Below, one piece after another: positions 38,120 to 46,860 of a stretch of 60,655 bases of DNA (position 1 is the first letter of the stretch; each line of letters opens with the position of its first letter). The DNA is taken from assembly GCA_001673575.1 (NCBI GenBank), contig LZME01000079.1:1-60655 (forward strand), in the 5' to 3' direction. The notes beneath the pieces are model-generated. The model was given only the letters and a program-made list of their open reading frames with translations. It did not search any database and was not told where the DNA came from. Position numbers and translations under genes: made by a program. This stretch comes from Mycolicibacter heraklionensis (GTDB taxonomy: Bacteria; Actinomycetota; Actinomycetes; Mycobacteriales; Mycobacteriaceae).

Positions 38120-39292
38120 TCACAGCCCGAACTGGTCGTCGATCAGCCCGAGCCAGATCTGGGCCGCGTCAATAGCGACCTTCTCGCTGATGAAGGCGTG
38201 CTGGGTTCCGGTGTAGATGTCGCGGAAGGCTCGTTCGAGGCGGCTGCCCTCGCGGATCGCCGTGGTTCCGGCCGCCAGATGTGCCCACTCGGCGCAGCTT
38301 CTGGCGGCATCGGTGGCATAGACGGCTGCCACTCGCATGTCGGCCCGCAGTCGCGGCGTCAGGTCTTCGCCTGCCCCGACGGCGGTTTCGGCCGTGGTGA
38401 AGGCCTCGAGCACCAGCAAGCGAGCCGCCCGCCACGCGGCGACGTGGTGTGCCAGATCCTTCTGAAACGTCGGACGGCTGGCCAACGCCGCCATGTCGCT
38501 CATCCGGTATTTGGTGGCTGCCAGCTCGGTCACGTCGTCGAGCATGCTTTTGGCCACCCCGAGCGCCCAGGACGCGTGGCCCGCGGCGGTCACCGGCATC
38601 AGGCCCATCTGGGCTGCCGGCGAGGCACCTCGAAGCGGAGTACGACAGAACAGTGGAAAGGTCCGGCTCCCTGGTACGAACACGTCCTGGGCGCTGTAGT
38701 CGTAGGAGCCGGTTCCCTTGAGCCCCTGGACATGCCAGCCGTCGTTGAAGGAGATCTGCTCACGCGGGAGCACCGCGACCTGCATGTCGGGTATTCCGTC
38801 GCTGACCCAGCGCATCTCGCCGTCGTCCATCGGGAAGAAACCGGCGGCCACATACTGGGAATGGCCGATACCCGAGCCGAAGCTCCACGATCCGCTGAGC
38901 CGGTAGCCGCCGTCGACGGCGACGCCCTGGCCGTTGGGGAAGTATTGGCCGCCCAGCGTGACGTGATTGTCGTGGGAGGTGAACACCTCATCGAACCCAT
39001 CGTCGGATAGGTACGTGGCGGCCGCGAAGGACGACGGCATGTTGGCGATACCAACCCAGCCGAATGAGCCGTCCTGCCATGCCATTTCGATCCAGGTCTC
39101 GATCATCTCGGCGAACGACGGCTCGGCGCCACCGGCAGCGGCGGGATTGAATGCCGACATCAAGCCGGTGCGCCACATCTCGTCGACGATGGGATCGGTC
39201 AGGGTGCGGCGCTGTTCGGACGCGGCGGCCTCTCCCGCCACCAGCTCGCGCATGCCGCGCGCCAGCGCGGCAAGCCCGCCGGCCTCGCTCAC
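38120..39292 (-). CDS. Acyl-CoA dehydrogenase-fold flavin monooxygenase (HsaA-like)
   Basis: 390 residues of the acyl-CoA dehydrogenase superfamily, group-D monooxygenase type rather than true dehydrogenase: SFGWVGIANMPSSFAAATYL, GGYRLSGSWSFGSGIGHSQY, VQGLKGTGSYDYSAQDVFVP, and a C-terminal type-2 helical domain. Such enzymes use reduced flavin and O2 to hydroxylate aromatic or steroid-derived rings. The GTG at 39292 overlaps the preceding reductase stop by 4 bp (GTGA), showing translational coupling. It is the third gene of the Rieske operon. Length is close to HsaA (about 394). Confidence 0.82.
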   Translation of the reverse strand: MSEAGGLAALARGMRELVAGEAAASEQRRTLTDPIVDEMWRTGLMSAFNPAAAGGAEPSFAEMIETWIEMAWQDGSFGWVGIANMPSSFAAATYLSDDGFDEVFTSHDNHVTLGGQYFPNGQGVAVDGGYRLSGSWSFGSGIGHSQYVAAGFFPMDDGEMRWVSDGIPDMQVAVLPREQISFNDGWHVQGLKGTGSYDYSAQDVFVPGSRTFPLFCRTPLRGASPAAQMGLMPVTAAGHASWALGVAKSMLDDVTELAATKYRMSDMAALASRPTFQKDLAHHVAAWRAARLLVLEAFTTAETAVGAGEDLTPRLRADMRVAAVYATDAARSCAEWAHLAAGTTAIREGSRLERAFRDIYTGTQHAFISEKVAIDAAQIWLGLIDDQFGL

Positions 39293-40377
39293 CTGCGGAA
39301 TCGCCCGGCGAATCCGCGCAGCGGCAGGTCGGCGCTGGTCAGCAGGCCCGGCGGCGCTGCCACCACCGACTTGATCGCGTTGAGGGCGGGCAATCCGGTC
39401 ACGGTCATGCCGATCGAGGCGAAGTTGTCCGGGTTGGACAGGTCGATTCCGGGCTTGGGAAAGATCATATGTTTGTTGTAGACGCACGGATCACCGGTGA
39501 CCCGAGTGATGTAGCAGCCCTTGATATTCCAGTTCGGCTCGGTGAACGGCGTCATCTGCCACTCCAGGTGCGTCTCGACGCGCGGCACACCGTCGACCAT
39601 GCCCTGATACTTGATGTAGTTGCCGCCCAGGGAGCCTTTGGGCAGGGTGTACCAGCCCAGGTCGACGTCTCTGGTGCACACTCCCAGTTCGTAGTCGAAC
39701 GTCACCTCATCGAGGGTCAGATCGAAGCAGTCGGCCATCATCAGCACGCTGTCGGCGAAGACCCGGGTGAACTTCTCCAGCTTGGCGGGGATTTCTGGAT
39801 CATCGGCCGGCTGGCCGTAACCCACCTCGATCCAGGTGTCCTTGGAGTGGTGGCACGACACGTCCACCGACTCGATGGTGGTGATGTTCTCAATCTCGGC
39901 GACATCGGCCGAACACACCACGCCCAGAATCTGATTGAGGCCCGGGTTCATGCCGGTGCCGTAGAAACTCGCGCCGCCCTTCGCACAGGCCTCGGCCAGC
40001 AGCTGCGTCACCGGTTTGCCCGACGGGTGCGGATGGTTGCGGTCACGGTGCCAGCCGGTGATCCAGTCCGCGGTGGTCACGATGTTGATGCCCGCTTCCA
40101 GGATCTGGACGTAGAGGTCCTCGTCGGGAAACACCCCGTGAAACGTCAGCACGTCGGGCTTTGCGGCGATGATCTCCTCGACACTGCCGGTCGCGATGAC
40201 GCCGTTGGGCTCGATCCCGGCCAGCTCGCCGGCGTCTTTGCCGATCTTGTCCGGCGAATAGCAGTGCACGCCAACCAGTTCGAGATCATCGCGGGCGGCG
40301 AACCGCCGGATCATCTCGGTCCCGACGTTGCCGGTGGCGACCTGGAAGACGCGGATGGGTGCGGCAGCTGCGTTCAT
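39289..40377 (-). CDS. Dihydrodipicolinate-reductase-like NAD(P)-dependent oxidoreductase
   Basis: 362 residues. An N-terminal Rossmann fold (VFQVATGNVGTEMIRRFAAR) is followed by the conserved body of the DapB-like / 2,4-diaminopentanoate-dehydrogenase-like family common in mycobacteria (ADWITGWHRDRNHPHPSGK, GTGMNPGLNQILGVVCS). It is not the lysine-pathway DapB, which is much shorter. It overlaps both neighbours by 4 bp, between a Rieske oxygenase and a flavin monooxygenase. Its reaction in that pathway is unknown. Confidence 0.8.
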   Translation of the reverse strand: MNAAAAPIRVFQVATGNVGTEMIRRFAARDDLELVGVHCYSPDKIGKDAGELAGIEPNGVIATGSVEEIIAAKPDVLTFHGVFPDEDLYVQILEAGINIVTTADWITGWHRDRNHPHPSGKPVTQLLAEACAKGGASFYGTGMNPGLNQILGVVCSADVAEIENITTIESVDVSCHHSKDTWIEVGYGQPADDPEIPAKLEKFTRVFADSVLMMADCFDLTLDEVTFDYELGVCTRDVDLGWYTLPKGSLGGNYIKYQGMVDGVPRVETHLEWQMTPFTEPNWNIKGCYITRVTGDPCVYNKHMIFPKPGIDLSNPDNFASIGMTVTGLPALNAIKSVVAAPPGLLTSADLPLRGFAGRFRR

Positions 40378-41414
40378 GCGGTGAAACCTTTCTGCGCTCT
40401 GAGTTCAGCGACCTCGGCAGCGCTGCCGCCGATGCCGTCGGGATAGAACTGCTTGGCCCACTGGCGGATTGCGGTGAACCCCTCGTATTCGGCGGTTGCC
40501 AGAGCCGGCGGATCCGAATAGCGCTGATGCGACCAGATATGGATGTCCTGCTCGAATTGGCGGATGACTTCGCGCCCGAAATCGGCCGCCCGCGCCTCGG
40601 CACGCGCAGCGTCGCCGGGCTTATGCGGCGACCGGCCGATATAGACCGTGAAGCGAACGTCGGAGGTGGAGTCGTCGACGGGCGTGATCGCGGAGATGGT
40701 TCGGTTGTCGATCATCCCCCAGCTCTTGGTCACCGCAATTCCCAAGCCGCCGTTGATGGCTTCCACACCGCTGTTGACGTCCTCGATCTTCTGACCATCG
40801 TCGCCCTCGAAGGTGATGGTGAAGTCGACGTAGGACACCGGTTCGGTGAAGTCGTGGCGGGTGAAGACCGGCACGATCGGGGTCCGGTGCACGTACTTGA
40901 AGTGGGCGAAGTCCACACCGTTCTCCAGCACGTACTGCGGGTGCAGCTCCAGGCCCGTGCGAAACAGCCGCTGTTGCGGGTAGTAATCGTCGGCGCTGCG
41001 GTCGTCGAAGCTGGCGAACACATCCGGCGCGTCGAAGAACGGTGCCCGTCCCTGCGCGTCATTCCAGATGTAGACCGCTTCGTTGCGTTCGGTGACCGGA
41101 TAGGTGGTGATGCGCCGGCCGCGGTTGGGCTTGTCCTGGTACGGGATGCAAACGTTGCGGCCCTGGGAGTTCCACTGCCAACCGTGGAACGGACATTGCA
41201 GCACCTCGCCACAGACGGTGCCGCCGAAACCCAAATGCGCGCCGAGGTGTTCGCAGTAGGCGTTCATCACGGTGAGCTGGCCCGACTCGGCCCGCCAGGC
41301 CACCATCTCCCGGCCGAAGTACTTCATGGCGTGAACATCGCCGACGCCGATCTCGTCGGACCAGGCGACTTGAAACCAGCCTGTCGGGTTCATCGACAGC
41401 GGCGGCTTGGCCAT
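40374..41414 (-). CDS. Rieske non-haem iron oxygenase, alpha subunit
   Basis: 346 residues. The Rieske [2Fe-2S] ligands are Cys54-x-His56 and Cys74-x2-His77 (YCEHLGAHLG, CPFHGWQW). The mononuclear iron site is the Asp168-x2-His171-x4-His176 motif (DFAHFKYVH). The layout resembles 3-ketosteroid 9-alpha-hydroxylase KshA and related monooxygenases. The ATG at 41414 is chosen as the start of conserved sequence. It heads a coupled operon (ATGA overlap) with a DapB-like reductase and an HsaA-like enzyme, and is divergent from a TetR gene. A separate electron-transfer reductase is required and not seen nearby. Confidence 0.88.
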   Translation of the reverse strand: MAKPPLSMNPTGWFQVAWSDEIGVGDVHAMKYFGREMVAWRAESGQLTVMNAYCEHLGAHLGFGGTVCGEVLQCPFHGWQWNSQGRNVCIPYQDKPNRGRRITTYPVTERNEAVYIWNDAQGRAPFFDAPDVFASFDDRSADDYYPQQRLFRTGLELHPQYVLENGVDFAHFKYVHRTPIVPVFTRHDFTEPVSYVDFTITFEGDDGQKIEDVNSGVEAINGGLGIAVTKSWGMIDNRTISAITPVDDSTSDVRFTVYIGRSPHKPGDAARAEARAADFGREVIRQFEQDIHIWSHQRYSDPPALATAEYEGFTAIRQWAKQFYPDGIGGSAAEVAELRAQKGFTA

Positions 41415-41483
41415 GTCAACGTGTCCTCTCTGCGGTCTCCGAGCGGGCCGACTGTCGCAGCATAGTGCGCATCGCAACGGAAT

Positions 41484-41499
41484 CATAGAGGGCGCTATG
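41484..41499. promoter_or_regulatory. CATAG-N6-CTATG palindrome, candidate TetR operator
   Basis: The inverted repeat CATAG (41484-41488) / CTATG (41495-41499) lies in the 108-bp gap between the divergent TetR gene (start 41523) and the Rieske operon (start 41414). A third CATAG half-site is at 41461-41465. Position and symmetry fit a TetR operator controlling both directions. Confidence 0.5.
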
Positions 41500-41522
41500 T
41501 AAATGTTGTTAGGATTCGGCAG

Positions 41523-42155
41523 ATGGCTCAATCAGAGGCGCGGCGCAGCAATAGGCGGGGGCTGGCGACCCGCGAGGCGATGCTGGACGCCGCGGTCCGC
41601 TCCCTGGCCACCGGGGACCCCGGCGCGGTGTCGGCCAGCCGGATCGCCAAGGAGAGCGGCGCCACCTGGGGCGCGGTGCAGTATCAGTTCGGCGACGTCG
41701 ACGGATTCTGGGCGGCGGTGTTGCACCGCACCGCCGAACGCCGCGACGCCGCGATCTCGGCGTTCGGCAGCGTGAAATCGGAAGCGCCGCTGCGGGAACG
41801 GGTCGCGGCCATCATCGACACGCTCTATGACGGGCTGGCGTCGCCGGATTCACGCGCGATCGAGAACCTGCGGGCCGCACTCCCCCGCGACCACCGCGAG
41901 TTGGAAAGGCTGTATCCGCGCACCGCGGCCGAATTGTTCTCCTGGGGCAAGAGCTGGCTGATGACGTGCCATGCGGCCTTCGCCGACCTCGGAGTCGACC
42001 CCCAGCGGGTGCGGGAGGTGGCCGCCCTCATCCCCGGTGCGATGCGCGGGCTGGTCTCCGAACGCCAGCTGGGCTCCTACGCCGACCTGGACGAAGCGCG
42101 CCGCGGCCTGACCAATGCACTGGCGGCATACCTCGAGCAGTCCCGGCCCGGCTGA
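41523..42155 (+). CDS. TetR-family transcriptional regulator
   Basis: 210 residues. The N-terminal helix-turn-helix reads ATREAMLDAAVRSLATGDPG then SASRIAKESGATWGAVQYQF; the rest is a TetR ligand domain. It is divergent from the Rieske oxygenase operon and probably represses it, using the CATAG/CTATG palindrome 24 bp upstream of its start. A sodium/proton antiporter gene follows after 42 bp on the same strand and may be co-transcribed. Ligand unknown. Confidence 0.88.
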   Translation: MAQSEARRSNRRGLATREAMLDAAVRSLATGDPGAVSASRIAKESGATWGAVQYQFGDVDGFWAAVLHRTAERRDAAISAFGSVKSEAPLRERVAAIIDTLYDGLASPDSRAIENLRAALPRDHRELERLYPRTAAELFSWGKSWLMTCHAAFADLGVDPQRVREVAALIPGAMRGLVSERQLGSYADLDEARRGLTNALAAYLEQSRPG

Positions 42156-42197
42156 AATCGGGGGCTGCGCAAACCGGAGAGTGCACGCAAGGATGTG

Positions 42198-43784
42198 ATG
42201 GTGTTTGGCCTCGTCGTTGTTGTCACCCTCGTCGCCACCGTGGTCGGCGGCACGATTCTGGGCAAGCGCTATCGCGTCGGCCCACCGGTGTTGCTCATCC
42301 TGCTCGGCGGCGCGCTGGGTCTGATCCCCAGCTTCGGCGAAACCCAGCTCGACGGGGAGATCGTCTTGCTGCTGTTCCTGCCGGCGATCCTCTACTGGGA
42401 GAGCATGAACACCAGCTTCCGGGAGATCCGGGCGAACCTGCGCGTGATCGTGCTCGTCAGCGTCGGCCTGGTGATTGCGACCGCGGTGGCAGTGTCCTGG
42501 ACGGCGCGATCGCTGGGCATGGAGCCGCACGCGGCGTCGGTTCTTGGCGCTGTCCTGTCGCCCACCGATGCGGCCGCGGTGGCCGGCCTGGCGAAGAAGT
42601 TGCCGCGCCGGCCGCTGACCGTGCTGCGCGCCGAAAGCATCATCAACGACGGCACCGCGCTGGTGCTGTTCGCGGTGACGGTCGCGGTAGCCACGGGCAG
42701 CCCCGCGATCGGACCCATCGACCTGGTGGGCCGTTTCGTCGGTTCGTACCTGGGCGGTATCGCGGCCGGACTGCTGGTGGGCGCCGCGGTCACGCTGCTG
42801 CGCCGCCGCATTGACTCGCCGCTGGAGGAAGGCGCCCTGAGCGTGTTGACGCCGTTCGCGGCGTTTCTGCTCGCCCAGACTTTTCACTGCAGCGGCGTCG
42901 TCGCGGTGCTGGTGTCGGCGCTGGTGTTGTCCTACGTCGGCCCGCGGGTGATCGGGGCCCGCTCGCGGTTGCAGGCATTCGCGTTCTGGGACATGGCAAC
43001 GTTTTTGATCAATGGCTCATTGTGGGTGTTCGTCGGCGTACAGATTCCCGGCGCGGTGCACGGGATCGTCAATGTCGGCGACGGCCTTCGCCATGCCACG
43101 ACGCTGGCCCTCGCTGTCACCGGTGTGGTCATCGTGACCCGGATCGCGTGGACAGAGATCACCACCGTGCTGCTGCGCACCCTGGACCGACGCGCCGTGC
43201 AGCGGACCCGTCGGGTGGGCTGGCGCCAGCGCGCGGTCTCGAGTTGGGCGGGCTTCCGCGGCGCGGTCTCCCTGGCCGCGGCACTGGCCGTCCCGTTGAC
43301 CACACATGCGGGCACGCCCTTTCCGGATCGCAACCTGATCATCTACGTGGTCACCTTTGTGATCCTGGTGACGGTGCTGGTCCAAGGCAGCACCCTGCCC
43401 GCGGTCGTGCGGTGGGCACGGATGCCCGAAGACGCAGCGCACGCCGAAGAGTTGCAGCTGGCACGAACCCGGGCCGCCGAAGCCGCCCTGGAAGCGCTAC
43501 CGCGGGTGGCCGACGAACTTGACGTCAGCCCGGAGCTGGTGGGTCGGCTGCTCAAGGAGTACCAGGATCAGGCCGAGCTGGTGGCGGTGTCCGGTCAGCC
43601 CAACGCCGCCGCCGAGCGTGACGCCATGGTACGCCGGGTGCACCTGGGCGTCCTCGAGCACAAGCGCAGTGCCGTCACCGAGCTGCGCGACCGAAATCAC
43701 ATCGACGACATTGTGTTACGTGAGGTGCAGGCCGAAATGGACCTGGAGGAAGTGCGGCTGCTGGGGCCGGCCGATTCCGACTAG
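42198..43784 (+). CDS. Sodium/proton antiporter, CPA1 (NhaP/YjcE) family
   Basis: 528 residues with about 12 transmembrane helices and a cytoplasmic C-terminal tail of ~120 residues. CPA1 signatures are present: LLLFLPAILYWESMNTSFRE, LSPTDAAAVAGLAKKLP (ion-binding Asp), ESIINDGTALVLFAV (NDG motif) and GFRGAVSLAAALAVPL. It exchanges Na+ or K+ for H+ across the membrane. ATG at 42198 with CAAGGA just upstream; a GTG at 42195 is the alternative. Rv2287 (YjcE, about 542) is the recalled orthologue. Confidence 0.9.
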   Translation: MVFGLVVVVTLVATVVGGTILGKRYRVGPPVLLILLGGALGLIPSFGETQLDGEIVLLLFLPAILYWESMNTSFREIRANLRVIVLVSVGLVIATAVAVSWTARSLGMEPHAASVLGAVLSPTDAAAVAGLAKKLPRRPLTVLRAESIINDGTALVLFAVTVAVATGSPAIGPIDLVGRFVGSYLGGIAAGLLVGAAVTLLRRRIDSPLEEGALSVLTPFAAFLLAQTFHCSGVVAVLVSALVLSYVGPRVIGARSRLQAFAFWDMATFLINGSLWVFVGVQIPGAVHGIVNVGDGLRHATTLALAVTGVVIVTRIAWTEITTVLLRTLDRRAVQRTRRVGWRQRAVSSWAGFRGAVSLAAALAVPLTTHAGTPFPDRNLIIYVVTFVILVTVLVQGSTLPAVVRWARMPEDAAHAEELQLARTRAAEAALEALPRVADELDVSPELVGRLLKEYQDQAELVAVSGQPNAAAERDAMVRRVHLGVLEHKRSAVTELRDRNHIDDIVLREVQAEMDLEEVRLLGPADSD

Positions 43785-43841
43785 TGGACCGGGTCGCGGC
43801 TGGAGGCGACAGGGCGGTCGCATACCACTACTATCCACTTC

Positions 43842-44528
43842 GTGAGCGATTCCTCGGCCCGCCGATTCAGACTCACAAGGCGTGGCACTGTACTGGCGGC
43901 AGTTTTGCTGACCGCCCCCGTCGTGATTCCGACCGGCACGCCCGGTGCTGTGGCGCCGGCCAGCGCGGCCTGCCCCGACGTCGAAGTGGTGTTCGCCCGT
44001 GGGCGTCTGGAATCGCCCGGGGCCGGCGCGATCGGCAACGCGTTCGTCAGCGCGCTGCGCTCCAGGACCTCCAAGTACGTCAGTCTGTATGCGGTGAACT
44101 ACCCCGCTGACAATGAGATCGACAAGGGCGCCAACGACATGAGCGCTCACATCCAGAACACCATCAACGGCTGCCCGAACACTCGGATAGTTCCGGGGGG
44201 TTACTCGCTGGGTGCCGCGGTCACCGACGTGGTGCTGGCGGTCCCCTTCTCGGCGTTGGGCTTCACCAATCCCCTGCCACCGGGCGCCGACGAACACATC
44301 GCCGCGGTGGCGCTGTTCGGCAACGGCAGTCAATGGGTCGGCCCCATCACGAACTTCAACCCGATCTACAACGACCGGACCATCGAGCAGTGCCATGGCG
44401 CCGACCCGATCTGCAACCCCGCCGACCCGAACACCTGGGAAGCCAACTGGCCGCAACACCTGGCCAGCGCCTACATCTCCGCGGGCATGGTCAACGAGGC
44501 AGCGGACTTCGTCGCCGGAAAGCTGTAG
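43842..44528 (+). CDS. cut2: Secreted cutinase-like protein, Culp2/Cut2 type
   Basis: 228 residues. Long N-region then hydrophobic core (VLAAVLLTAPVVIP) and cleavage after Ala42 (ASA before ACPD). The nucleophile motif is GGYSLGA (Ser122) with Leu instead of the Gln usual in cutinases, which is also a feature of M. tuberculosis Rv2301. Long identical-looking stretches such as NPLPPGADEHIAAVALFGNG and ADPNTWEANWPQHLA support that orthology. Asp and His lie in CHGADPIC and WPQHLA. GTG start at 43842, 57 bp after the antiporter. Confidence 0.88.
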   Translation: MSDSSARRFRLTRRGTVLAAVLLTAPVVIPTGTPGAVAPASAACPDVEVVFARGRLESPGAGAIGNAFVSALRSRTSKYVSLYAVNYPADNEIDKGANDMSAHIQNTINGCPNTRIVPGGYSLGAAVTDVVLAVPFSALGFTNPLPPGADEHIAAVALFGNGSQWVGPITNFNPIYNDRTIEQCHGADPICNPADPNTWEANWPQHLASAYISAGMVNEAADFVAGKL

Positions 44529-44548
44529 CCGGCCCTGAACTGACGCCA

Positions 44549-45268
44549 TCAGCCCTTCGACAGTTCGGGGGCGGCGCGGCCCAGTCCCCGGAACCCCTCG
44601 CAGGGCTGCTTGGCTCCGACTACGAACGGCAGCGCCTTCCACCGAAATCGCATTCTGCCGCGAAATCCCATGGCGTCTGCCGGCGGCTCGACCGCCGACT
44701 TTGCGAGATCCAAGTAGTAGGTCGACGTTTGGCCCAGTCCCTCGAAGTCGTGCAGTAGCGGCGTGCACACGGCGCGAACCGGCTCGTCCAGCCGCTGCGC
44801 GATGGCATCGGTCATCAACACGTATTCGGGAACCGGCACCAGGTTCTTGAGCATCCGATGCACCAGGATCACGTCGACGCCGGCAAGTTCGGTGTGGCGC
44901 TTAACCTTCTGCTCAGCCACCTCGCCCTCATGCGCGACAAATTTCAACGAGAGGTTCATCAGCTGCTCGCAGCTTTCGCAGTGGCAGTTGCGGCCGTTCT
45001 CGATACGGGCCCGACGATTCAGGAAGGCCTGATGCATCCGCGACAGCCGCTCGCTGACCAACACCTGGGCGTCACCGTCGGGCGCCCAGAAGAAGGCGGC
45101 GTCGCCCTCCAGCTTCGCAAGCTTCATGCCCTTGGCGGCATCGATGACCGATTCCAGCAGAGCGGCCACTGCCATCTGGGCGTGCACCAGATGGGTCCGG
45201 TTCCAGTTCATGTAGGCGGTGTATCCGCCGATGTCGGCAATGACGAGCACCGCGCGCCGGATGGCCAT
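44549..45268 (-). CDS. DUF2652 family protein (nucleotidyl-cyclase-like fold)
   Basis: 239 residues. The N-terminal half ([30 protein letters not shown]) resembles class III adenylate/guanylate cyclases, but the standard metal and adenine residues are not all visible. The middle has a CHCESC cysteine cluster (98-103) unusual for cyclases. The C-terminal half ([18 protein letters not shown]) is typical DUF2652. The ATG at 45268 is preferred over a GTG at 45274; neither has a clear ribosome site. It is the last gene of the minus-strand redox cluster. Function unknown. Confidence 0.75.
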   Translation of the reverse strand: MAIRRAVLVIADIGGYTAYMNWNRTHLVHAQMAVAALLESVIDAAKGMKLAKLEGDAAFFWAPDGDAQVLVSERLSRMHQAFLNRRARIENGRNCHCESCEQLMNLSLKFVAHEGEVAEQKVKRHTELAGVDVILVHRMLKNLVPVPEYVLMTDAIAQRLDEPVRAVCTPLLHDFEGLGQTSTYYLDLAKSAVEPPADAMGFRGRMRFRWKALPFVVGAKQPCEGFRGLGRAAPELSKG

Positions 45269-45293
45269 GAACACAACAGTCTAGTCCCGGCAG

Positions 45294-45866
45294 CTAGCCG
45301 TAACCACGTTTCACCAGATGCCGTGCACCGGCCTCCATGGCCGCTGGGCCGGCCACCTCGAAATCGAAGGCGTTGGCCAACCGATCGGTGATGTTGAAGA
45401 CCAGACCGACCGCCAGTGCGTCCTTGACCTGCGCGGCAGTGACACCGCTCGCCAGCACGGCGTGTACATCGTCGGCGTCGACGCGGTGCTGGCGCGTCAG
45501 CTTTCCGAGCAGGCGAAGGGTGGCCCGCAGCTCTTCGCTGATCGGGGCGGTGTCCAGGTCGGCAAGGGTGGCGGCTGCGGTCGCATCGTCGTAGCAGATG
45601 TTGGAGGTGGCCGTGTGCGCGGCGACGCAGAACGGGCAGTCGTTGACCTTCGAGACGTAGGCGGCCATGAGTTCGCGCTCCCCGATGGTCCACGCCGACG
45701 GCCCGCGCATCGCCTCGTTGGTCAGCGGACCACCGCCGTAGAACTCCGGGCGATAGAACGCGAGTTTGACCGCGTCGACCACCGGCTGGCGTGACACCAG
45801 CCGAATCATGCCCAGCAGGGCCTTGGTGCGTAGCCGGTGGCCGCGATCGAGGACGGTCAGTCTCAT
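45294..45866 (-). CDS. AhpD/carboxymuconolactone-decarboxylase-fold protein
   Basis: 190 residues. The redox-active motif is NDCPFCVAAH: Cys77, Cys80 and His84, as in AhpD-like peroxidase-related proteins. The ATG at 45866 overlaps the stop of the upstream 105-residue gene by 4 bp, so the two are coupled. Members act as thiol-dependent peroxidases or decarboxylases. In this cluster a role in protecting from peroxide leaked by the BVMO and diiron enzymes is possible (inference). Confidence 0.85.
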   Translation of the reverse strand: MRLTVLDRGHRLRTKALLGMIRLVSRQPVVDAVKLAFYRPEFYGGGPLTNEAMRGPSAWTIGERELMAAYVSKVNDCPFCVAAHTATSNICYDDATAAATLADLDTAPISEELRATLRLLGKLTRQHRVDADDVHAVLASGVTAAQVKDALAVGLVFNITDRLANAFDFEVAGPAAMEAGARHLVKRGYG

Positions 45867-46180
45867 CGCGTCCCCCGGTCGTCGGTGGCGGCGGCCAGCG
45901 CCTCCAGTGCGCTGGTGTACTGCCGGGTCGCCTGGCCGACCGCGGCGCACACCACGATCTCGAAAATCTGGTCTTCGCTCAGGCCTGCGGCTCCGACGGC
46001 GGCAACGTCCTCGTCGGCGACGCTGTAGGAGCGCAGGGCCACCTTGTCGATCAGGCTGCTGATCGGTTCCTCGAGACCGGCGTTGTCATAAGCCGCCCGG
46101 CGCAATTCGAGCGGCGCTGTTCCGCCCTGACCGAGCACGCGGGCCAGCAGCGCTTGGTGTAGTTCAGTGATGTCGGACAT
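45863..46180 (-). CDS. Small AhpD-like helical partner protein
   Basis: 105 residues, all-helical by pattern, similar in layout to the carboxymuconolactone-decarboxylase fold (LSEDQIFEIVVCAAVGQATR, QYTSALEAL) but without the CxxC motif. ATGA overlap with the following AhpD-like gene suggests that the two proteins form a complex or one split function. 101 bp separate it from the SnoaL-like gene upstream. Confidence 0.7.
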   Translation of the reverse strand: MSDITELHQALLARVLGQGGTAPLELRRAAYDNAGLEEPISSLIDKVALRSYSVADEDVAAVGAAGLSEDQIFEIVVCAAVGQATRQYTSALEALAAATDDRGTR

Positions 46181-46281
46181 GGGTTTTCGTGGACCTCCTC
46201 GTCCCGCGCGGGGTCACGTCGACTGGTCACTACCCGTCCATTGTGCGACCGCACGGCGCGTGCGGTCCAGAGCTGGGCGGT

Positions 46282-46842
46282 TCAGCGCGACAGATCCGCC
46301 GGCGGGGTGTGGACGAGGCTGGGATCGGGTGCCCCCGACATGCGCAGCAGGCCCCGCACGACGCGGACGACCAGCGGCCAGGAGCGCGGATCGCGCAGGT
46401 TGATGCCGCCGAGCAGTTGTTTGACCATGGACAGGGTGTCGAAGTAGATGCGCTCGATCGCCAGGTTCTCGTGCTCATCGAAGACGAAGTAGGCGGTCAT
46501 GCGGGTGCGGTGCCGTGATCCGGTGGCCGGAACACCGCCAAGCGGTCCCAGATGTGTTCCAGTCAACCAGAATTCGACGATCACCGCGTCGGCGCTGTGG
46601 CGCAGCGCGATGATCTCGTGATTCTGGTCCGGGAAGGCCACCCGGGTGTCGTGGTAGTACCCGCGCACTTCCGCGTCGCCGTCGTGCACGGTGAGCGTCG
46701 GGATGATCTCGTAGTGGGGGTGGGGAAACGTGGCCAGCACGTCGTCCCAGTCCTGACGCACTTCGTCCCGGAAATGATCCAGGACCAGCTTCTCGCGGGC
46801 CTGCAGGATCTCAACGGACGGGATGGCGTAGCGGTCGGTCAC
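46282..46842 (-). CDS. SnoaL/NTF2-like protein
   Basis: 186 residues with the SnoaL/NTF2 cone fold: an N-terminal helix pair (ILQAREKLVLDHFRDEVRQD), then beta strands with HPHYEIIPTLTVHDG, VRGYYHDTRVAFPDQNHEII, MTAYFVFDEHENLAIERIYF. Such proteins bind small hydrophobic ligands as cyclases, hydrolases or isomerases. It starts 18 bp after the MerR gene in the same operon as the BVMO and diiron genes, so it may act on their product. Catalytic residues not assignable. Confidence 0.78.
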   Translation of the reverse strand: MTDRYAIPSVEILQAREKLVLDHFRDEVRQDWDDVLATFPHPHYEIIPTLTVHDGDAEVRGYYHDTRVAFPDQNHEIIALRHSADAVIVEFWLTGTHLGPLGGVPATGSRHRTRMTAYFVFDEHENLAIERIYFDTLSMVKQLLGGINLRDPRSWPLVVRVVRGLLRMSGAPDPSLVHTPPADLSR

Positions 46843-46860
46843 GGTGTCCCCCTTACGGAG

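Noticed and set aside
44528..44575. GAACTG / CAGTTC inverted repeat after the cut2 gene as a terminator
   Set aside because: Six-bp arms with a ~19-bp loop are too weak to support the call.
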